DNA of 18,790 nucleotides from an uncultured Clostridia bacterium (GCA_934247855.1 CAKQKA010000025.1:1-18790), one strand, 5' to 3'. Shown: positions 7,651-13,830, counted from the stretch's first letter. A program made the numbers and translations. Notes: generated from the letters alone by a model not told the origin.

Positions 7651-8223
7651 TTATTTGCCGTCGTCCATAATCTCGCCCAGCACGTTGCTGTGGGGGAGAT
7701 TATCTATTTCGTCGGTGGCGGTTTTAAGCGTTTTTTCGGCAAGAAACACGTTCAGTATAATATGCAGCGTGTTTTTAAGCCGTTCTTTCGCACCCGTTAT
7801 CCTTTCGTTGTAACCGCATATCGCTCTGTCTATAAGCGTTTCTATCGTGTTGCTTGCAAAGGCTTTGTCAAAAACAATGTCGCACACATAGGAATACAGT
7901 TCGCTTTCGGGAATAACGTCGTCAAGCCGATTTTCGGGTGAGCCGTTCACATAGGTCAGCAGCCGCTTAATCGATTCTAACGGCAGCGCGCCACGCAGCG
8001 AATTTATAAGCAAAATTCTCGCAAGCGCGTTTTTGTCGTACCGCCTGTTTATCGGGTGGGCTATGAATCCGCGCGCAACCCAGTTCTGAATCGCCGGCGT
8101 TGCCAGTCCGCTTATCTCACACACCTGCTGCATATACAGCCCGGACGTCGCAATAAACGTTCCGTTCAGAAAGTCCCGCCCGGAAAGTCCGGTATATTCA
8201 ATCGTTGTACCCGGGTAATTCAT
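7651..8223 (-). CDS. DUF1836-family putative DNA-binding regulator
   Basis: A 190-residue protein with the DUF1836 signature: LYMQQVCEISGLATPAIQNW (about 29-48), then a VARGFIAHPINRRY segment and an ARILLINSLRGALPLESIKRLL helix pair, ending in SPENRLDDVIPESELYSYV. The first block resembles a MerR-like winged helix (QVCEISGL...IQNWVARGF), so DNA binding is likely, though the family is not well characterised. A GTG start ten codons upstream is possible (8253), but the ATG at 8223 has GAGGTGG just ahead and is preferred. The promoter at 8265-8293 is a perfect consensus with a 14-base palindrome inside its spacer, suggesting tight autorepression. It lies upstream of nfeD-flotillin in the same direction and may control them. 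Confidence 0.8.
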   Translation of the reverse strand: MNYPGTTIEYTGLSGRDFLNGTFIATSGLYMQQVCEISGLATPAIQNWVARGFIAHPINRRYDKNALARILLINSLRGALPLESIKRLLTYVNGSPENRLDDVIPESELYSYVCDIVFDKAFASNTIETLIDRAICGYNERITGAKERLKNTLHIILNVFLAEKTLKTATDEIDNLPHSNVLGEIMDDGK

Positions 8224-8264
8224 TTTATCCACCTCGCGTTCGTTTATCTTCACTTTTCACCATG

Positions 8265-8293
8265 ATTATAACACGCATTCATATGAATGTCAA
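8265..8293 (-). promoter_or_regulatory. Consensus promoter of the DUF1836 gene
   Basis: On the minus strand TTGACA (8288-8293), a spacer of exactly 17 bases, and TATAAT (8265-8270): both hexamers match the sigma-A consensus fully. The start point would be about 8258. Confidence 0.88.
8276..8289. promoter_or_regulatory. 14-base perfect palindrome in the promoter spacer
   Basis: CATTCATATGAATG is a perfect palindrome placed between the -35 and -10 boxes. A bound dimer here would block RNA polymerase, so it is a likely operator, most simply for the DUF1836 protein itself. Confidence 0.7.
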
Positions 8294-8430
8294 TAGTTTT
8301 TCATATAAATTTTTTAATTTTTTTGTACGGCGTGTTTTGTATGGCGCGCTTTATCGCTCATGGGGGGAGGTGCGGGGCAGTGTTGCCGGCGGTAAGGTGT
8401 TGTAATAATGGCGCGAAAGTGTAAAAAAAA

Positions 8431-8463
8431 GACCTATAGGCGGACTTTTGTCCGCTTATAGGT
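8431..8463 (-). terminator. Strong minus-strand terminator with no known upstream gene
   Basis: ACCTATAGGCGGAC (8432-8445) pairs with GTCCGCTTATAGGT (8450-8463) with one G-U-type position and a TTTT loop. On the minus strand it is followed by eight Ts (8423-8430). No minus-strand gene is visible upstream of it until the lipoprotein ending at 9953. It is also copy 3 of the dispersed CTATAGG family. Confidence 0.65.
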
Positions 8464-8503
8464 GCTTTTGATCTATTCTTTTTTCGTCAGGTTTGTTTCG
8501 ATT

Positions 8504-8558
8504 GAGGCTTCCCCTGTCGGGGAAGCTGTCAACGGCGAGAGCCGTTGACTGAAGAGGA
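8504..8558 (+). repeat. Composite palindromic repeat, unit A1
   Basis: Two adjacent hairpins: CTTCCCC/GGGGAAG (8508-8514 with 8519-8525) and GTCAACGGC/GCCGTTGAC (8528-8536 with 8541-8549), then TGAAGAGGA. The order hairpin, hairpin, TGAxGAGGA recurs in the other units with different stem sequences. Confidence 0.65.
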
Positions 8559-8617
8559 TTGTTTCAATAATTTGTAGTCCTTGTTTCAAAAGCCGTGTTT
8601 TAAGTATCAGCGTTTTT

Positions 8618-8737
8618 ATCCTCTCTCGTCAGCTGCGCTGCCACTTCGCCTATGCGGCGGACGCACCCTCTCCGTCAGCCTTTGGCTGACACCTCTCCCA
8701 ATTCAATGGGAGAGTTTACTCCGAAGGAGAAAGCTCG
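8618..8737 (-). repeat. Composite palindromic repeat, unit A2 (inverted)
   Basis: Minus-strand order: CTCC/GGAG near 8720, CTCTCCCA/TGGGAGAG (8693-8700 with 8707-8714), then GTCAGCC/GGCTGAC (8674-8680 with 8684-8690), ending near a GAGGA-type end at 8618. Longer than A1, with an extra GC-rich segment at 8630-8670. Its flank shares a 21-base near-identical stretch with unit A4. Confidence 0.6.
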
Positions 8738-8768
8738 TGTTTTGTTTGCGTTCGGAGTGCGCCTTGCG

Positions 8769-8817
8769 GCTAGATCCTTCGTATGTCGGGCACGCAAGCC
8801 CGTCTCAGGATGACGGG
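8769..8817. repeat. Different palindromic repeat unit (unit B)
   Basis: TAGATCCTTCG at one end and TCAGGATGACGGGG at the other bracket a GGGC/GCCC hairpin. GATCC/GGATGA-type ends like these are familiar in dispersed palindromic repeats of many bacterial genomes. Only one copy lies in this window, so the call rests on its layout. Confidence 0.35.
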
Positions 8818-8860
8818 GTATTTTTTACCGTCATGTTAAGCGGAGCGTGCGCCGCATAAA

Positions 8861-8906
8861 AGCCTTCTCCGTTCGGAGAAGGGGGACCGCTTGCGGTGGA
8901 TGAGGA
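8861..8906 (+). repeat. Composite palindromic repeat, unit A3
   Basis: CCTTCTCC/GGAGAAGG (8863-8870 with 8875-8882) is followed by ACCGC/GCGGT (8886-8890 with 8893-8897) and GGATGAGGA. Same plan as unit A1. Confidence 0.65.
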
Positions 8907-8994
8907 CAAATAGCGGCTTGCCGCATAATTTAGTTAATCCTTGAGAATATAGTTTATATACCACAAAAAATGGATTTGCGAATTATTGAAGCAG

Positions 8995-9108
8995 TCCTCA
9001 TCAGTCTCGCTATCGCTCGCCAATCCGCTTACGCGCGGCGCGCCCTTTTTGTCGTTTTGCGACAATTCCCCCGTTAGCGGGGGAATTGCCCCGAAAGGGA
9101 AGCCTCGT
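8995..9108 (-). repeat. Composite palindromic repeat, unit A4 (inverted)
   Basis: Minus-strand order: a TTCCC/GGGG segment, CAATTCCCCC/GGGGGAATTG (9063-9072 with 9079-9088), TTGTCG/CGACAA (9049-9054 with 9060-9065), and an end reading CTGATGAGGA at 8995. The GCGAG/CTCGC-rich segment between resembles the extra segment of A2. Confidence 0.65.
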
Positions 9109-9162
9109 ATTTTGTTTGCGTTCGTGTGCGTTCTGCGGCATTTGTTTTGGCTAAAACTCGGG

Positions 9163-9181
9163 CTATAGGTCCGTTATTGCG
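9163..9181 (+). repeat. Dispersed CTATAGGTC repeat, copy 5 (diverged)
   Basis: CTATAGGTCCGTTATTGCG matches the family consensus at most positions but has changes in the centre and lacks a good hairpin. It sits just past composite unit A4. Confidence 0.45.
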
Positions 9182-9228
9182 TAGTTTGTACTCAAAATAA
9201 AAAAGTTGATGTATTATTACCAAAATAA

Positions 9229-9257
9229 TTGACAAAATACAATCTATCGAATAAACT
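9229..9257 (+). promoter_or_regulatory. Promoter of the 164-residue lipoprotein gene
   Basis: TTGACA (9229-9234), a 17-base spacer and TAAACT (9252-9257). The start point would be near 9264, leaving a leader of about 60 bases with a GGCAT/ATGCT-type weak hairpin. Confidence 0.6.
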
Positions 9258-9326
9258 TAAGGCATGCTCTGTGGGAATGCTTTCGTGCTGAAAACATAGG
9301 GCAAAATAATATTAACGGGTGATTGA

Positions 9327-9821
9327 ATGAAAACATTAAAACTTTTGTTGCTTTGCTTTGTTACGGTTGCTGTATTCCTGTGCGGCTGCGGCGGCGAATA
9401 CGATGTGTATCTTGCTATCGGAGACGGAAAAGTGGAAAACGACAATGTTTTCTGCAAATACAGAATTGCCGAATCTTTTACGGATAATTACAAGGTTAAA
9501 GGGTGGTTCGGCTCCGAATCTGAAGCAGATCTTAACGATTCGTTCGTTTTTTCTATAAGTTTCGACGATCGTTATGCAGGTAGTTTTACAGAAAAAACAT
9601 TGTTTAGTTTTACCGGGGAACAGTTAAAAGCCGCAAACGGCAAACTGAATTTTGAAATCGATCTCGGCGTCCTTTCCGAAACATTCGAAAAAACCGACGC
9701 TCAAAAAGATTTTGCTTTTCATTTTCATCGCGAAAGAGCGGAAAGAACGGATATGATCAAATGGAACGAATCTTCTTATAAATATACTTTTGACGGTAAA
9801 ACGGTAAAAATCGAAAAGTAA
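9327..9821 (+). CDS. Hypothetical lipoprotein, 164 residues
   Basis: Not recognised. The first 21 residues are a lipoprotein signal peptide (basic start, hydrophobic core, Leu-Cys-Gly-Cys lipobox with Cys21). The mature part is rich in F, D, E and K and alternates like a single beta-sandwich domain (FVFSISFDDR, KLNFEIDLGVL, KYTFDGKTVKI). No catalytic pattern is visible. The ribosome binding site is weak (GGGTGA), but the promoter at 9229-9257 and the signal peptide support this start. It converges with another lipoprotein gene and shares a bidirectional terminator with it. Probably exposed on the outer face of the membrane. Confidence 0.75.
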   Translation: MKTLKLLLLCFVTVAVFLCGCGGEYDVYLAIGDGKVENDNVFCKYRIAESFTDNYKVKGWFGSESEADLNDSFVFSISFDDRYAGSFTEKTLFSFTGEQLKAANGKLNFEIDLGVLSETFEKTDAQKDFAFHFHRERAERTDMIKWNESSYKYTFDGKTVKIEK

Positions 9822-9839
9822 TTTCATTAAAAAATCAGG

Positions 9840-9861
9840 CTATAGGTCGATTATCGGCATA
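9840..9861 (+). repeat. Dispersed CTATAGGTCG repeat, copy 4
   Basis: Begins CTATAGGTCGATTATCGGCA and is identical over 22 bases to copy 2 at 4980-5001. It stands between the lipoprotein stop codon and a separate strong terminator, so here it is not needed as the terminator itself. Confidence 0.8.
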
Positions 9862-9867
9862 AAAAAG

Positions 9868-9899
9868 AAAAAACCTCGGCAATTGCCGAGGTTTTTTTT
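9868..9899. terminator. Bidirectional terminator between convergent lipoprotein genes
   Basis: AACCTCGGCAATTGCCGAGG and its continuation form a perfect palindrome (9872-9893), flanked by A-run and T-run (T 9892-9899). It can end the plus-strand gene at 9821 and the minus-strand gene at 9953. Confidence 0.85.
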
Positions 9900-9952
9900 A
9901 AGCGTTATTGTATTGCGGTAATCGTTTGCAGGATATTGCCGTTATGCAAGCG

Positions 9953-10636
9953 TTACATATGATAGGATATTGCAAGGATTACGTTGTCTGCGTTGAAACT
10001 GATTTTATCCTGAAAAATACCCGCCTTGTATTTATATTTTTCAAAGAGTTCATCCATGTCTATATCTTTCATGTTCTTGTATACTTTCAAACCTTTGCTG
10101 AATTCGGCGTAATCGTATTCTTGTTTGAAGCACATGCCTTCAAGGTCGGAGTCGCTTAAGAAGTTGTTGCCGTTTACATAAGAGGCGCTGTAAAATTCAA
10201 CGGTAATTATTCCGTTTTTGATTGTGTAACCCGGTCTGTAAACTTTGTCCACGCCGTCTATAATTACTTTTACGCCAACGGTGCAGTCGTATTCTTTGCA
10301 GGACTTACCGTCAAAATTGTGCGTCGGGAAGTGCTGTTTCAGCATATCCTCGTTCCAGTTGTAGTCATATTCGGTAAAAAACGGATCTTCGCTGAAATAT
10401 GTGTATTTGTACTCCGTGGTCGTAAAGAGAGTGTTCTTATCTTCGGAATCGGCATTATAAAGCTGAATTTCCTTGACTTTGGCGCGGTAAATCGTGGTTA
10501 CCGACTTTATGTCGTCGCTTGAGGCGGTTAAAACCTCGATCGCTTCGATCTTGCCTTTGTAGGTTGCGCAGGACGCAATCGACAAAATCGCGCAGATGCA
10601 AATCGCGGCGGCGATGATTTTCATAAATTTTTTCAT
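9953..10636 (-). CDS. Hypothetical lipoprotein, 227 residues
   Basis: Not recognised. A lipoprotein signal with lipobox Ile-Ala-Ser-Cys (Cys23) is followed by a soluble domain rich in Y, D, E and K. It includes a run of aromatic and acidic residues (YFSEDPFFTEYDYNWNEDM, near 80-98) and a KVIIDGVDKVYRPGYTI segment (about 122-138). No enzymatic motif is visible, and a ligand-binding or structural role at the cell surface is only a guess. AAGGAG lies ten bases before the ATG, somewhat far. A second ATG four codons in is less well placed. It has its own promoter at 10700-10729 and shares the terminator at 9868-9899. Confidence 0.75.
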   Translation of the reverse strand: MKKFMKIIAAAICICAILSIASCATYKGKIEAIEVLTASSDDIKSVTTIYRAKVKEIQLYNADSEDKNTLFTTTEYKYTYFSEDPFFTEYDYNWNEDMLKQHFPTHNFDGKSCKEYDCTVGVKVIIDGVDKVYRPGYTIKNGIITVEFYSASYVNGNNFLSDSDLEGMCFKQEYDYAEFSKGLKVYKNMKDIDMDELFEKYKYKAGIFQDKISFNADNVILAISYHM

Positions 10637-10699
10637 TTGCTTAAATCTCCTTGACGGTGAATTTATGTCGCAGGTTGTTTTGCGACTCTTGCTTGGTTT

Positions 10700-10729
10700 A
10701 TTTTACGCTTTCGCGGGCGGGTTTGTCAA
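10700..10729 (-). promoter_or_regulatory. Promoter of the 227-residue lipoprotein gene
   Basis: On the minus strand TTGACA (10724-10729), an 18-base spacer and TAAAAT (10700-10705). A GTCGC/GCGAC inverted repeat lies in the leader between the start point and the ribosome binding site. Confidence 0.7.
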
Positions 10730-10766
10730 TATAATTGTGTGTGTTTAAAAAAATCCATGTTTGCGC

Positions 10767-10795
10767 TTGCTTTTTTTAATTCAATGCGTTAAAAT
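10767..10795 (+). promoter_or_regulatory. Promoter of the aminopeptidase gene
   Basis: TTGCTT (10767-10772), a 17-base spacer and TAAAAT (10790-10795). The start point would be near 10802, just before the palindrome at 10810. Confidence 0.55.
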
Positions 10796-10809
10796 GTGGA
10801 AAAAACGGG

Positions 10810-10823
10810 CGCACGATCGTGCG
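10810..10823. promoter_or_regulatory. 14-base perfect palindrome in the aminopeptidase leader
   Basis: CGCACGATCGTGCG is a perfect palindrome, about 8 bases after the predicted start point and 7 bases before the GGGAGG ribosome binding site. It could be a repressor site or a 5' hairpin that stabilises the transcript. No T-run follows, so it is not a terminator. Confidence 0.5.
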
Positions 10824-10842
10824 TAAACGAGGGAGGTTTTAT

Positions 10843-11958
10843 ATGAAAGATTTAAGGCTTACAAAACTTGCGGACGTGCTTGTAAATCATTCGTGCAAGG
10901 TTAAAAAGGGCGAAAAGGTTATGATAGAGGCGTTCGGTATTCCTGGCGAGCTTGTTAAAGAGATTGTTAACAAGGTTTACGACGCGGGCGGTTATCCGTT
11001 TGTATATTTGCGCGATTACTCGATTTTGCGTTCGGCTATCGGCCGTGCGAACGAAGAATATTGCAAGCTCTGGGCTAAATACGACGGGTTCGCTATGGAC
11101 GATATGGACTGCTATATCGGAATCCGCGGCGGAGATAACTCTTGCGAAATGGGAGATATTCCCGCCGAGCAGAACGGTTATTACGAGAGAGTTTATTCCT
11201 ACCCCGTGCATCACGAAAAGCGCGTGTGTAACACCCGCTGGGTGGTTTTAAGATATCCCACGCCGTCTATGGCGCAGATGTCGGGCAAGTCAACCGAGGC
11301 ATTCGAGGATTTCTATTTCGATGTCTGCACGATGGATTACGACAAAATGGACAACGCCATGAACTCGCTCAAATCGCTTATGGATAAGACCGACAAGGTT
11401 CGACTTGTCGCGCCGGGCACCGACCTTAGCTTTTCTATCAAAGGCTTGCCGGCGTTAAAGTGTGCGGGCGAATGCAATATTCCCGACGGCGAAGTTTACA
11501 CTGCACCCGTTAAAAACAGCGTAAACGGCGTTATTACTTACAACGCTCCGTCTATGCAGCAGGGGCTTAAGCACGAAAACGTTCGGCTTGTGTTCAAGGA
11601 CGGCAAGATTGTTGAGGCAACGTCCAATTACACCGAGCAGATAAACAAGATTTTCGATACCGATGAGGGCGCGCGTTACGTCGGCGAGTTCGCCATAGGC
11701 GTTAACCCGTATATAAATCACCCGATGGGCGATATTCTCTTCGATGAAAAAATCGCGGGTTCGATACACTTCACGCCGGGTTGTTGCTACGACGATTGCG
11801 ATAACGGCAATCGTTCGGGTATTCACTGGGATCTGGTTCTTGTTATGACCAAAGAGTACGGCGGCGGCGAAATTTATTTCGACGGCAAACTCGTTCGTAA
11901 AGACGGTTTGTTCGTTCTGCCGGAACTCGAAGCGTTGAATCCCGATAATCTTAAGTAA
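10843..11958 (+). CDS. M29-family metalloaminopeptidase
   Basis: A 371-residue cytoplasmic aminopeptidase of the AmpS/PepS/AmpT family, which trims N-terminal residues from peptides using two metal ions. The C-terminal catalytic half shows the expected ligands: Glu217 in IPDGEVYTAP, Glu282 in YVGEFAIGVNP, His309 in SIHFTPG, and His328 and Asp330 in SGIHWDLV. The length is slightly under the usual ~400. The open frame includes a GTG eight codons upstream, but that codon lies inside the palindrome at 10810-10823, while GGGAGG sits before the ATG at 10843. It is monocistronic, divergent from the lipoprotein gene, and followed by a hairpin with a T-run. Several cysteines (GCCYDDC, 313-319) cluster near the active site, which I cannot explain. 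Confidence 0.9.
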   Translation: MKDLRLTKLADVLVNHSCKVKKGEKVMIEAFGIPGELVKEIVNKVYDAGGYPFVYLRDYSILRSAIGRANEEYCKLWAKYDGFAMDDMDCYIGIRGGDNSCEMGDIPAEQNGYYERVYSYPVHHEKRVCNTRWVVLRYPTPSMAQMSGKSTEAFEDFYFDVCTMDYDKMDNAMNSLKSLMDKTDKVRLVAPGTDLSFSIKGLPALKCAGECNIPDGEVYTAPVKNSVNGVITYNAPSMQQGLKHENVRLVFKDGKIVEATSNYTEQINKIFDTDEGARYVGEFAIGVNPYINHPMGDILFDEKIAGSIHFTPGCCYDDCDNGNRSGIHWDLVLVMTKEYGGGEIYFDGKLVRKDGLFVLPELEALNPDNLK

Positions 11959-12022
11959 GCGGGTTAGCGTTCTTGGCTAGCCGCAGTTGACTGCGTAAGA
12001 GCCCGCCGAAACGACCTTTTTT
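11959..12022 (+). terminator. Probable terminator after the aminopeptidase gene
   Basis: GCGGG (11959-11963) pairs with CCCGC (12002-12006), enclosing an inner CGCAG/CTGCG hairpin (11982-11995), and six Ts follow at 12017-12022. The long, interrupted stem makes it weaker than the other terminators here. Confidence 0.5.
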
Positions 12023-12131
12023 GTTGCGTGTTTTTTGTAACATATTTGCTCTTGCGGCGTATAATGTTATTGTAAAAATAACGCACAATATTGTTGTTGT
12101 GAAAAAAAACTAAAAAAAATGCAAAAAATAG

Positions 12132-12160
12132 TTTACAAACGATATCAATATAAATATAAT
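12132..12160 (+). promoter_or_regulatory. Promoter of the acidic zinc-ribbon gene
   Basis: TTTACA (12132-12137), a spacer of exactly 17 bases and TATAAT (12155-12160). The start point would be near 12167, giving a leader of about 60 bases. A second TATAAT at 12060-12065 lacks a well-spaced -35. Confidence 0.75.
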
Positions 12161-12225
12161 AAGTGAGCGAAAATGAAATCGGCGCCGCAAAATTATAAGT
12201 TTTTTTGCGCGCAGGGGAGTATTTA

Positions 12226-12741
12226 ATGGCTAAATACGTTTTGTGTCCGAGATGTGAATTGAATTACATGCAAGACGGCGAAGAATATTGCGATGTTTGC
12301 AAGGCTGAACTTAAAATGGGACCGCAACTCATTTTTACCGATGACGATGATGAAACTGCGGGTGAAAAGCTTTGCCCCATTTGTAAACGCAATATGATAG
12401 GCGAGGACGAGGATATGTGCGAACAGTGCCGCGACAGTCGCAAATACGACAGCGAGCCCGACGACGTGGACGTTGAATCCGACGACGAATGGCGCAACTA
12501 CCTCGACGACGACGAAAAAGACATGCCCGAAGATGACGGCGTGATCTCATTTTCTCAGCTTGCCGACGAGGAAAAGAGCGACGAACTCTTTAAAGACGAC
12601 GAGGAAGAGGAAGAAGAGGAACCTGAGTATGTCGATGACGAACCCGACGACTTCGACGTGGAAATCGACGAGAAAGATTTTGAAGAAGACGCAGAAGAGG
12701 ACGAAGAAGACGAAGGGGATGACGAGGACGACGATTTTTAA
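12226..12741 (+). CDS. Double zinc-ribbon protein with extremely acidic tail
   Basis: Not assigned to a named family. The 171 residues begin with two zinc-ribbon modules: Cys7/Cys10 with Cys22/Cys25, and Cys50/Cys53 with Cys65/Cys68, each CxxC with about 11 residues between pairs. After residue 75 the chain becomes intrinsically disordered. In residues 121-171, 36 of 51 are Asp or Glu, including seven Glu in a row. The tail resembles DNA-mimicking or polymerase-associated acidic tails (for example RpoE, the delta subunit), but the zinc ribbons are different. AGGGGAG precedes the ATG; a TTG seven codons upstream is less likely. It has its own strong promoter and stands alone. A role in transcription or nucleic-acid handling is inference from charge and zinc ribbons only. 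Confidence 0.85.
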   Translation: MAKYVLCPRCELNYMQDGEEYCDVCKAELKMGPQLIFTDDDDETAGEKLCPICKRNMIGEDEDMCEQCRDSRKYDSEPDDVDVESDDEWRNYLDDDEKDMPEDDGVISFSQLADEEKSDELFKDDEEEEEEEPEYVDDEPDDFDVEIDEKDFEEDAEEDEEDEGDDEDDDF

Positions 12742-12756
12742 TCGGGGATCTTTCGC

Positions 12757-12784
12757 CGCGGTTTAGTTTTGCGCTTAAACCGCG
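12757..12784. terminator. Hairpin between convergent genes
   Basis: CGCGGTTTA (12757-12765) pairs perfectly with TAAACCGCG (12776-12784) around a 10-base loop. It lies between the stops at 12741 and 12811. There is no T-run on either side, so termination strength is doubtful. Confidence 0.4.
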
Positions 12785-12810
12785 CCGCGTTGATTAAGCT
12801 CGGTTTGCTG

Positions 12811-13722
12811 CTATACAAATGCAAAATCGACTATCGAGTTATCGTCCGACAGTGTGAACGATACCGTTTCAACTTTATTTTTATACACGAGTGCCGCACG
12901 GATTTCATCCGCTGAAACGTAAGGTATAAAGAACATAAAATCACCGAAAAAGCGGGCTATAAGTCCATTATCGGGCTTTAGCGCGCGCGATAAATACTCT
13001 GAAAAATTGCCGCCGTGGCGCAGTTCTTCTAAAAAGGCGAAAGGAATAAGTTCCTTTGGCAGGTCGTAAACCGAACGCATACGTTCAAACTTCTTTTCAA
13101 TTAAAGAAAAGTTTGTAACCGAATATTTTTCAATGATTTTACAGCCCGTCGCACCGACGGGCTTTTTTGTTATCGTAATACAGTCTGAATATTCAACGCC
13201 CGAGACCTCTTCGCTATAGAGCGGTTTTACTTTATACGCGACCGAGAAAACATAGAGATAGGTATGTCTGCCGCCAATTTGCAAAAAAAGCAAATCGCCC
13301 GAAAGTCTGCAATCTATTTGCGCGTGTTCGTCGTAATACTTAGGTTCGGTAAAAAAATAGTCGTTTTCGGTCGCGACGACGATTTTATAGTAAGGATCGG
13401 CAATCAGCGATACGCCGATATGTCTGTCGGAAAAACTTTTTTGAAATATATCGCGCATGCGGTCGCTTTTACCCACGGTGAACAGCGGAAAAATAAGATA
13501 ACCGTCCTCGGCGGGGATGCTTAACGCGCTTTTAAAAAAGCCGCTCTCTGTCTTGCGTAAATACAGCGATGACGGGGCGTAGTTCTTGTCCTCCGGGTAA
13601 AATTCTATAAGCAAATTATGCCCGCAGTGGTCTATATAACTCAAATTTCCGTCTATAAATCCCATAAAAACGCCGTCTATTTTTACGGCGCATTGCTCTT
13701 TCGATAAAAAATAAAAACGCAT
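12811..13722 (-). CDS. Hypothetical 303-residue protein carrying embedded repeat sequences
   Basis: Not recognised. The protein has no signal peptide or clear membrane segment. It begins MRFYFLSKEQCAVKIDGVFM and appears mostly beta-rich in its first two thirds (KIVVATENDYFF, HTYLYVFSVAYK), with a helical part near 205-265. No catalytic motif stands out. Two things are odd. A perfect terminator-like hairpin in the opposite direction lies within the coding sequence (13143-13168), encoding KKPVGATGCK. A dispersed-repeat copy at 12956-12975 supplies codons of LKPDNGLIARFF. The frame stays open through both. The ribosome binding site (GGGAAAG) is weak. The gene is divergent from the next, 13831. 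Confidence 0.7.
   Translation of the reverse strand: MRFYFLSKEQCAVKIDGVFMGFIDGNLSYIDHCGHNLLIEFYPEDKNYAPSSLYLRKTESGFFKSALSIPAEDGYLIFPLFTVGKSDRMRDIFQKSFSDRHIGVSLIADPYYKIVVATENDYFFTEPKYYDEHAQIDCRLSGDLLFLQIGGRHTYLYVFSVAYKVKPLYSEEVSGVEYSDCITITKKPVGATGCKIIEKYSVTNFSLIEKKFERMRSVYDLPKELIPFAFLEELRHGGNFSEYLSRALKPDNGLIARFFGDFMFFIPYVSADEIRAALVYKNKVETVSFTLSDDNSIVDFAFV
12956..12975 (+). repeat. Dispersed CTATARGTC repeat, copy 6, inside a coding sequence
   Basis: GCTATAAGTCCATTATCGGG on the plus strand matches the family consensus CTATARGTCGATTATCGG with one change. AAAGC (12949-12953) and GCTTT (12975-12979) can pair around it. The copy is antisense within the gene at 12811-13722 and keeps its frame open. 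Confidence 0.6.
13143..13168 (+). terminator. Terminator-like hairpin antisense inside a gene
   Basis: AGCCCGTCG (13143-13151) pairs perfectly with CGACGGGCT (13155-13163) around CAC, followed by six Ts (13163-13168). On the plus strand this is a textbook intrinsic terminator, yet it lies within the minus-strand gene. It might stop antisense transcription from the acidic-protein promoter, whose own hairpin at 12757 lacks a T-run. Confidence 0.5.
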
Positions 13723-13769
13723 AATATTCTTTCCCGCACAAAATATTCCAATAAAAAAATATGATTTTG

Positions 13770-13798
13770 TTGTTTGTAATATGATTAAAAAGTATTCT
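13770..13798 (+). promoter_or_regulatory. Possible promoter of the 170-residue protein gene
   Basis: TTGTTT (13770-13775), a 17-base spacer and TATTCT (13793-13798). Only moderately close to consensus. Confidence 0.45.
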
Positions 13799-13830
13799 GT
13801 CCGTCAATAATGTGACAGGAGGTAGAAAAT

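Larger units (their letters stand above)
8464..9228. other. Gene-free stretch filled with composite palindromic repeats
   Basis: I see no credible gene. Frames at 8581-8859 and 8986-9168 run straight through inverted repeats and lack ribosome binding sites. The stretch holds four related composite repeat units in both orientations, a different unit near 8770-8817, and one CTATAGG-family copy at 9163. Confidence 0.65.

Noticed and set aside
8581..8859. Open frame of 92 codons
   Set aside because: It runs through inverted repeat units A2 and B, has no ribosome binding site, and its protein sequence is just the translation of the palindromes.
8504..9108. CRISPR array
   Set aside because: Repeats are unequal, inverted relative to one another and hairpin-based, without regular spacers or cas genes.
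8986..9168. Open frame of 60 codons
   Set aside because: It lies across inverted repeat unit A4 and has no start signals.
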